Shown: piece by piece, positions 1-4,280 of the stretch
How positions within the stretch are numbered: the first letter of the stretch is position 1
Layout of the letters: every line of letters starts with the position of its first letter
NCBI GenBank assembly: GCA_046728115.1
Contig: JBKPDW010000171.1
Span: 1 to 6,703 of the forward strand
DNA: 6,703 nucleotides
Direction of reading: 5' to 3'
Source: CAVSWN01 sp046728115
GTDB lineage: Bacteria > Acidobacteriota > Vicinamibacteria > Vicinamibacterales > CAVVIG01
Program-made: the position numbers and the translations under genes
Notes under the pieces: generated by a model
Told to the model about the DNA's origin: nothing
Database searches by the model: none
The model's input: the letters and a program-made list of their open reading frames with translations, nothing else

Positions 1-361
1 GATCGTCGGCCTCGAGCATCTGCTCGAGAATCCTGTCCTCGAGACCCTTGATCTCGGTTTGCGCGAAACTGATTTCCTTCTGGATGGCGTGGTATTCCTG
101 GTTGGTTTTGACCGCCATCGCCTGCTCGCGAAACTTCGAGAGCCGGCCCTGATGAAGCGCCACGTCCTTTTCGATGGTGCGGCGCGCATTCTGATTCTCG
201 CTCAGCCGAGCCTTGGCGGCTGCCAGTTGATCGCGCGCCGCATCGAGCCGCGCGGTCAGCGCCCTGTCGCGCTCGGGCTCGTCGGCCAGCCTGCGCCGCG
301 CGGCCTCGGCACCCGTGTCGAGCTTTTGAAGCGCCACTAACTTTTCGAGGTCCTCGTGCAT
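1..361 (-). CDS. Coiled-coil/C4 zinc-ribbon protein (CT398/CdsZ family), N-terminal part only
   Basis: The first 120 codons are visible; the gene runs off the left edge. The product begins MHEDLEKLVALQKLDTGAEA and is a long, highly charged helix typical of an antiparallel coiled coil. Residues about 84-98 read VKTNQEYHAIQKEIS, which is the hallmark segment of the family known as DUF164, zinc ribbon domain protein, CT398 or CdsZ. In relatives the helical hairpin is followed by a C-terminal ribbon with two CxxC pairs, which here would lie outside the window. The biochemical role is not settled: Helicobacter HP0958 affects flagellar gene expression and the chlamydial member is tied to type III secretion, while most bacteria have a copy of unknown function. 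The ATG at 361 fits the usual family N-terminus. An AAGGG stands very close upstream, with a short spacing of about 3 nt. A strong terminator ends only 12 nt before the start codon. The family assignment is firm; the function is open. Confidence 0.9.
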   Translation of the reverse strand, partial: MHEDLEKLVALQKLDTGAEAARRRLADEPERDRALTARLDAARDQLAAAKARLSENQNARRTIEKDVALHQGRLSKFREQAMAVKTNQEYHAIQKEISFAQTEIKGLEDRILEQMLEADD

Positions 362-373
362 CGCCCTTACAAC

Positions 374-406
374 AAAAAAGCCCCGGCGCTCGAAGGCACC
401 GGGGCT
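374..406 (-). terminator. Rho-independent terminator (or attenuator) after the tRNA
   Basis: On the minus strand an AGCCCCGG arm (406-399) pairs with CCGGGGCT (386-379). The stem is extended inward by a U-G, a G-C and a C-G pair around a CUUCGA loop. Six T residues (379-374) follow directly. This is a textbook intrinsic terminator for the rpoD-tRNA transcript. No T tract follows the hairpin in the plus direction, so it is one-directional. It lies only 12 nt before the start codon of the zinc-ribbon gene, so it could also act as an attenuator of that gene. Confidence 0.88.
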
Positions 407-550
407 GGCGGTCTCCCGCCTTCGCCGCTGCGGGGCTCTGGCGTGGCAAGCCCGCTCCAAGGGGCTCTGGATTGTGTCTGCGATCCGCAATCTGCGTTCC
501 GCAATTCGCATTCTCCCCGTCGCCCGGTCGCATGCCATGCGAGCGAAGGC
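407..550. other. Non-coding spacer between tRNA and terminator
   Basis: I see no gene in this 144-base stretch. It holds a 10-bp direct repeat GGGGCTCTGG (432-441 and 461-470), a small hairpin AGCCC/GGGCT (449-453 with 462-466), and the heptamer array at 475-516. I found no convincing sigma-70 promoter facing the zinc-ribbon gene. Confidence 0.6.
475..516. repeat. Degenerate heptamer tandem repeat, AATCYGC type
   Basis: Consecutive 7-nt units read TGTCTGC, GATCCGC, AATCTGC, GTTCCGC, AATTCGC and ATTCTCC. They keep a strict 7-nt register while varying at two or three positions. The motif resembles the AATCAGC units in the gap before dnaG. It recalls the short tandemly repeated repetitive (STRR) heptamers of cyanobacteria in form, though no relationship is implied. 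Confidence 0.6.
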
Positions 551-623
551 TGGGCCCACCAGGATTCGAACCTGGAACAGGCCGGTTATGAGCCGGCGGC
601 TCTAACCGTTGAGCTATGGGCCC
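551..623 (-). tRNA. tRNA with CAT anticodon, probably tRNA-Ile2 (lysidine-modified, reads AUA)
   Basis: A complete 73-nt cloverleaf folds on the minus strand. The acceptor stem pairs GGGCCCA with TGGGCCC, the D stem is GCTC/GAGC with an 8-nt loop, the anticodon stem GCCGG/CCGGC carries loop CTCATAA, the variable loop is 5 nt, and the T stem CCAGG/CCTGG carries loop TTCGAAT. The anticodon CAT lies at 590-588 and the discriminator base is A. CCA is not encoded (GCC follows), so it must be added by the nucleotidyltransferase. CAT could mean initiator Met, elongator Met or Ile2. Initiator is unlikely because the 1-72 pair is G-C and the anticodon stem lacks three consecutive G-C pairs next to the loop. 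C4-G69 and C5-G68 in the acceptor stem match the TilS recognition pairs of E. coli tRNA-Ile2, where elongator tRNA-Met has U4-A69 and A5-U68. Ile2 is therefore favoured. The gene starts 75 nt after the rpoD stop and is probably cotranscribed with it and processed out. Confidence 0.93.
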
Positions 624-627
624 TCAA

Positions 628-694
628 AAGTATGAAGTATGAAGTCTGAAGTGTGAAGTGAAATGCTGACTTCAGACTTCAGACTTCAGACTTG
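628..694. repeat. Inverted array of GAAGTCT heptamers forming a long hairpin
   Basis: The left half (about 628-661) holds five GAAGTNT-like units in 7-nt register. The right half (667-693) holds the reverse complement, ACTTCAG, nearly four times. Bases 635-661 pair with 667-693 at 24 of 27 positions around a 5-nt loop (662-666). The structure begins 5 nt after the rpoD stop codon and fills almost the whole gap to the tRNA. No T tract follows on the minus strand, so it is not a standard terminator. It may instead stabilise the rpoD mRNA 3' end or separate rpoD from the tRNA during processing. Confidence 0.8.
629..657 (-). promoter_or_regulatory. Weak candidate promoter for the tRNA inside the heptamer array
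   Basis: On the minus strand TTCACA (657-652) and CATACT (634-629) are separated by 17 nt, matching the sigma-70 consensus at 5/6 and 4/6. Transcription would start at about the first bases of the tRNA, leaving almost no leader, which is unusual. The match arises inside a repeat that produces many similar hexamers, so chance is a strong alternative. Confidence 0.2.
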
Positions 695-698
695 GTGC

Positions 699-2474
699 TT
701 ACGACGTCCTTCCTTCCAGGAACGCCCTCAGCTTCCGGCTCCGCGACGGATGCCGCAGCTTTCTGAGCGCCTTGGCTTCGATCTGACGGATGCGCTCGCG
801 TGTGACGGCGAAACTCTGACCCACTTCCTCGAGCGTGTGCTCGCTGCCGTCGCCGACGCCGAACCGCATCTTGATCACTTTCTCCTCACGCGGCGTGAGC
901 GTCTTCAGGACGGACTCGGTCTGTTCCTTCAGGTTCAGGTTGATGACAGCTTCGGCCGGGGACACGACCTGACGGTCCTCGATGAAGTCGCCCAGATGCG
1001 AATCCTCCTCCTCGCCAATCGGGGTTTCGAGCGAGATCGGCTCCTGGGCGATCTTCAGCACCTTGCGGACCTTCGAAACCGGAATGTCCATCCGCTTGGC
1101 GATTTCCTCGGATGTCGGCTCGCGTCCGAGCTCCTGGACCAGCGCGCGCGACGTGCGAATCAACTTGTTGATCGTCTCGATCATGTGCACGGGAATCCGG
1201 ATGGTGCGGGCCTGGTCGGCGATCGCACGGGTGATCGCCTGGCGGATCCACCACGTCGCGTAGGTCGAGAACTTGTAGCCGCGGCGATACTCGAACTTGT
1301 CCACCGCCTTCATCAGGCCGATATTGCCTTCCTGAATCAGGTCGAGGAACTGCAAGCCACGGTTCGTGTACTTCTTCGCGATCGAGACGACGAGCCGCAG
1401 GTTGGCCTCGACGAGCTCTTTCTTGGCCTGTTCGGCCTGGTACTCGCCCCTTATGATCGTGTCAAGGGTCTGCTTCAGTTCGTCGGGTGATTGCCCGAGG
1501 CTGTCGGTCATCGACTTGATCTTGCCTCGCAACTCCCGGATCTGGCGCTGGGTGTTCTTCCTGTCGTCTTCTTTGAGCTTCAGTTTCTTGTTCTTGGGAT
1601 TGAGCATCCGCTCGCAGGCTTCGACCTCGCGCTGGACTGCCCGCACGCTCTCGACCGCATCCTTCATGTCGTCGATCAGGCGGCGTTTCACGGTTTCGGT
1701 GAACTCGATGCGCCGGATCAGCTGCGACAGTTCCACCTGCGCGCGCATCGCGGCCGATCGAGCCCGCCGGTATTTCCGCCGATCCCGGGTCGTCGTTCCC
1801 TTCGGCGTTTCGGCGAGTTTTTCCTCGAGCTTGTCGTACACGCCGCGCGCCTTGCGCACCGCGTCGATTTGCTTCTGCACCTGCCGCGATCGTTCCGCGA
1901 TGCGTTCGTCGGTGATCTCCTCGTCGTTGAAGATCACCAGCTCGCGAATGGTCCGTTCGCCGGCGTGCAGCTGATCGCCGAGCTCAATCACCTTCTTGGA
2001 GATGAGCGGCGTGCGCGAGATCGACTTGATCACCGCGAGCTTCCCGCGCTCGATACGCCGCGCGATTTCGACCTCGCCTTCGCGCGTGAGCAGGGGGACG
2101 GTTCCCATCTCCCGGAGGTACATCCGGACCGGGTCGTTGGTCTTGTCGAGCGCGCCGGGCGTCAGATCGAGCTCGAGCTCCTCCGCCCCTTCGGCCGTCC
2201 GATCGATGGCTTTCTCGTCGCGCAGGTATTTCTGATCCGAATCGATGACCTCGATGCCCGCGCTGCCGAACGTGTTGAAGAGGTCGTCGAGCTCGTCGGA
2301 GGAGGTGATTTCCGAGGGCAACAGCTCGTTGACTTCGTCGTAGAGCAAGTAGCCCTTTTCCTTCCCGATGTTGATCAGCTGTCGAACTTCGTCGTACTTC
2401 TCTTCGATCGACAGGTGATCGGCGCCTACGTCAGTTGCTCGATGCGATGCAGTAGGTCTTTTTTCCGCTGCCAT
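699..2474 (-). CDS. rpoD: RNA polymerase primary sigma factor RpoD (sigma-70/SigA)
   Basis: The 591-aa product directs core RNA polymerase to housekeeping promoters. Region 1.1 spans about residues 20-80 (EEKYDEVRQLINIGKEKGYL). Region 1.2 begins at DPVRMYLREMG (114-124). A charged, helix-rich non-conserved insert fills about 150-340. Region 2 starts near 350 and includes the core-binding and -10 motifs ANLRLVVSIAKKYTNRGLQF and TYATWWIRQAITRAIADQAR (404-423). Region 3 covers about 430-505. Region 4 (515-591) ends in the -35-binding helix-turn-helix TLEEVGQSFAVTRERIRQIE. These motifs are near-identical to E. coli RpoD and show a primary, not alternative, sigma factor. The frame is open further upstream to 2822, but that Arg-rich extension is unlike any sigma factor, so I chose the ATG at 2474. 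It lies 49 nt inside the end of dnaG, with only GAGAT 10-14 nt upstream as a weak ribosome-binding site, so translational coupling to dnaG is likely. Confidence 0.98.
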   Translation of the reverse strand: MAAEKRPTASHRATDVGADHLSIEEKYDEVRQLINIGKEKGYLLYDEVNELLPSEITSSDELDDLFNTFGSAGIEVIDSDQKYLRDEKAIDRTAEGAEELELDLTPGALDKTNDPVRMYLREMGTVPLLTREGEVEIARRIERGKLAVIKSISRTPLISKKVIELGDQLHAGERTIRELVIFNDEEITDERIAERSRQVQKQIDAVRKARGVYDKLEEKLAETPKGTTTRDRRKYRRARSAAMRAQVELSQLIRRIEFTETVKRRLIDDMKDAVESVRAVQREVEACERMLNPKNKKLKLKEDDRKNTQRQIRELRGKIKSMTDSLGQSPDELKQTLDTIIRGEYQAEQAKKELVEANLRLVVSIAKKYTNRGLQFLDLIQEGNIGLMKAVDKFEYRRGYKFSTYATWWIRQAITRAIADQARTIRIPVHMIETINKLIRTSRALVQELGREPTSEEIAKRMDIPVSKVRKVLKIAQEPISLETPIGEEEDSHLGDFIEDRQVVSPAEAVINLNLKEQTESVLKTLTPREEKVIKMRFGVGDGSEHTLEEVGQSFAVTRERIRQIEAKALRKLRHPSRSRKLRAFLEGRTS

Positions 2475-4192
2475 AAATGTTCGATCTCGTCTCCGTGTTG
2501 AGGCGCGCCGAGTTGTTGAAGCCGATCGATTTCGCGTTGTATCGCCGCTCGTTCGCGGTCGAATCTCAGAGCTTTCAGCGCGCGAACGCAGTTCGCCACG
2601 CTTTTGACCGGCGGGGCCTTCCCTGTCGCGATGCGGGTCACCAGCTGGACATTCATCGTACTTAGACGCTGAATCAGCGTCGAGGGTAAGAGCTCGGACG
2701 ATTGATTCTGCAGGGTTCGGGCCACTTGGAATACTTCTCGGCTCGCGAGGTTCTCCAGGTCGGCATCGTCGATATCGCCCAGCACGGCCAGGGCCTCGTC
2801 GGGCCGGTTCATGAGCCACCAAATCAGGGCTTTTTCGGCGTCTTTGACTGCTCCAAATGACGCTAACTCGACCGTTCCCAAGGTGGTCCGCCGGTTTACG
2901 GCTGCCTTACGAATCTCGCTCCGCACCACGTCTTCTGAAATGCGCGCCTTGTGCGCAATCCTGTCTCCAAATTGGTCACGCGCGGCCGGATCCGGAATGT
3001 TTGCGGCCACCGACAGCATCCGTTCCAGAAACTGCCGGCGGCTGTCCGAATGGGCCAGGTCGACACCCGATGCCGCCTGATCGAGCAGGTAGTCCAGGTA
3101 CGGTCGCGAGCTGCGCAGCCGTTCCCGATAATCATTTGCGCCGCGGCGTCGAATGAACGTATCGGGATCTTCGCCGCTGTCCAGCACGACGACGTTGACG
3201 TCAAATCCCTCAGCCACGAGCATTTCGCAGGATCGCGCTGCGGCGCCTCGACCCGCGGCATCCGGATCGAAGCTCAGGACGGCCTTTGACGTGAATCGAT
3301 GGAGCAGCTGCGCCTGCTGCGGCGTCAGCGCGGTGCCGCACGACGCCACGACGGGCGCAGCCTGCGCCTGGAACACCTGCGCGAAATCAAAGTAGCCCTC
3401 GACGAGTACCGCGAAGCCGCTCTTTCTGATGAGCGTCTTCGTCACGTTCAACCCGTACAGCGTCCGGCCCTTCGAGTAAATCGGGGTCTCCGGCGAGTTC
3501 AGATACTTCGGCACCTGGTCGGCATCCATCGACCTTCCGCCGAACGCAATCACCGAACCGGTGTCCCGACAAATCGGGACCATCAGCCGGTTGCGAAACC
3601 GATCAACGAGTTCGTCGTTCTCGCGCTGGACCACGAGACCGCTCTGTACGATCAGCGCCTGCGAAAAGCCCTGTTGAATGAGCTGACTCTTGAGCCCATC
3701 CCTGGCGCTGGGGGCGAATCCGAGACCCAGCTGGTCTATCGTTCCTGGCGTCAGACTACGATCCTCAAGGTGCTGCCGCGCCCGGGCGCCCGACGCACCC
3801 GCGAGCTGCTCGCGAAAATACGCCGCCGCGATCTCGTGCATTTTCAGCAGCGCCTCTCGCAGCGATGCATCCCGTCGCGTATCGTCGTCGTCGCGCAGCT
3901 CGGGCAGCGCGATGCCGAACTTGTGTGCCAGCAGCTTCACGGCGTCTGGAAACGGAAGCTTTTCGTGGAGCTCGAGAAACTTGAAGACATCACCGCCAGC
4001 GCCGCAGCCGAAGCAGTGGAAGAAGCCCTTGTCCGGGTTGACGTGGAACGACGGGGTTTTCTCCGAATGAAATGGACAGAGGCCCTTGTACGTCGCCCCC
4101 GCTTTCTTGAGCGACACATACTCCTGAATCACCTGCACGATGTTGGCGTGAAGGCGAAGATCGTCGATGAACTGCTGAGGAAACAGGGCCAT
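2426..4192 (-). CDS. dnaG: DNA primase DnaG
   Basis: The 588-aa product synthesises the RNA primers for the replication fork, working with the DnaB helicase. An N-terminal CHC2 zinc domain has ligands C39, H42, C60 and C63 (CPFH and CFGC). The RNA polymerase domain contains DRFRNRLMVPI (about 197-207), IAFGGR (215-220) and PKYLNSPETPIYSKG (228-242). The Toprim catalytic centre follows: EGYFD with E265, FDPDAAG (308-314) and GEDPDTF (340-346), which supply the metal-binding acidic residues. E. coli has DGD where this protein has DPD, a common variant. The C-terminal 130 or so residues are helical and diverged, matching the helicase-binding part of the family, and end in a charged coil. The frame continues 26 codons upstream through repeat sequence; the ATG at 4192 starts MALFPQQFIDDLRLHANIVQ, as expected for DnaG. 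No Shine-Dalgarno precedes it (GCATTTATTG before ATG). The 3' end overlaps rpoD by 49 bp. Confidence 0.98.
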   Translation of the reverse strand: MALFPQQFIDDLRLHANIVQVIQEYVSLKKAGATYKGLCPFHSEKTPSFHVNPDKGFFHCFGCGAGGDVFKFLELHEKLPFPDAVKLLAHKFGIALPELRDDDDTRRDASLREALLKMHEIAAAYFREQLAGASGARARQHLEDRSLTPGTIDQLGLGFAPSARDGLKSQLIQQGFSQALIVQSGLVVQRENDELVDRFRNRLMVPICRDTGSVIAFGGRSMDADQVPKYLNSPETPIYSKGRTLYGLNVTKTLIRKSGFAVLVEGYFDFAQVFQAQAAPVVASCGTALTPQQAQLLHRFTSKAVLSFDPDAAGRGAAARSCEMLVAEGFDVNVVVLDSGEDPDTFIRRRGANDYRERLRSSRPYLDYLLDQAASGVDLAHSDSRRQFLERMLSVAANIPDPAARDQFGDRIAHKARISEDVVRSEIRKAAVNRRTTLGTVELASFGAVKDAEKALIWWLMNRPDEALAVLGDIDDADLENLASREVFQVARTLQNQSSELLPSTLIQRLSTMNVQLVTRIATGKAPPVKSVANCVRALKALRFDRERAAIQREIDRLQQLGAPQHGDEIEHLWQRKKDLLHRIEQLT

Positions 4193-4199
4193 CAATAAA

Positions 4200-4276
4200 T
4201 GCTGATTGCTGATTGCAAGATTGCTGATTCGGTCCACAGTGAAAATAAATTTGCAATCAGCACGTTGCAATTTTCC
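4200..4276. repeat. Heptamer units and perfect 12-bp inverted repeat between mutS2 and dnaG
   Basis: On the plus strand TGCTGAT occurs at 4200-4206, 4207-4213 and 4222-4228, with an 8-nt variant TGCAAGAT between. On the other side TTGCAATCAGCA (4251-4262) is an exact inverted copy of TGCTGATTGCAA (4207-4218), with 32 nt between the arms. The 7-nt register continues through AATCAGC, ACGTTGC and AATTTTC (4255-4275). Transcripts reading through from mutS2 could fold into a hairpin just before the dnaG start. No clear T tract follows, so it is not a typical terminator. Confidence 0.75.
4242..4270 (-). promoter_or_regulatory. Candidate sigma-70 promoter for dnaG-rpoD
   Basis: On the minus strand TTGCAA (4270-4265) and TATTTT (4247-4242) lie 17 nt apart, each matching the consensus at 4 of 6 bases, in an AT-rich island within GC-rich surroundings. 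Transcription would begin near 4235, giving a leader of about 43 nt that contains the heptamer units. The right arm of the 12-bp inverted repeat falls in the spacer, where it could serve as a protein-binding site. The hexamers are weak and the evidence is positional only. Confidence 0.3.
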
Positions 4277-4280
4277 GCGG

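Noticed and set aside
432..470. 10-bp direct repeat GGGGCTCTGG as a possible target-site duplication
   Set aside because: The 19 bases between the copies carry no mobile-element features; it is more likely drift of the nearby GGGGCT hairpin sequence.
356..649. Plus-strand open frame of 97 codons across the terminator and the tRNA
   Set aside because: It reads through the antisense of a perfect tRNA and a terminator hairpin, and includes the peptide HQDSNLEQAGYEPAAL, a well-known spurious translation of tRNA antisense.
628..694. Possible CRISPR array or terminator in the repeats after rpoD
   Set aside because: The units are 7 nt with no spacers, so it is not CRISPR; no T tract follows the hairpin on the minus strand, so it is not a standard intrinsic terminator.
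1491..2501. Long plus-strand open frame opposite rpoD (336 codons), and similar ones opposite dnaG and mutS2
   Set aside because: They lie fully antisense to genes with unmistakable conserved motifs, have Arg/Leu-rich shadow composition of GC-rich DNA, and match no family I recognise.
2475..2822. 116-codon N-terminal extension of RpoD
   Set aside because: The extension is Arg/Ser/Pro-rich, lies within dnaG coding sequence, and resembles no sigma factor; the protein after the ATG at 2474 begins just ahead of a normal region 1.1.
4193..4270. 26-codon N-terminal extension of DnaG
   Set aside because: It translates repeat-derived intergenic DNA, and DnaG proteins normally start about where MALFPQQFIDDL starts.
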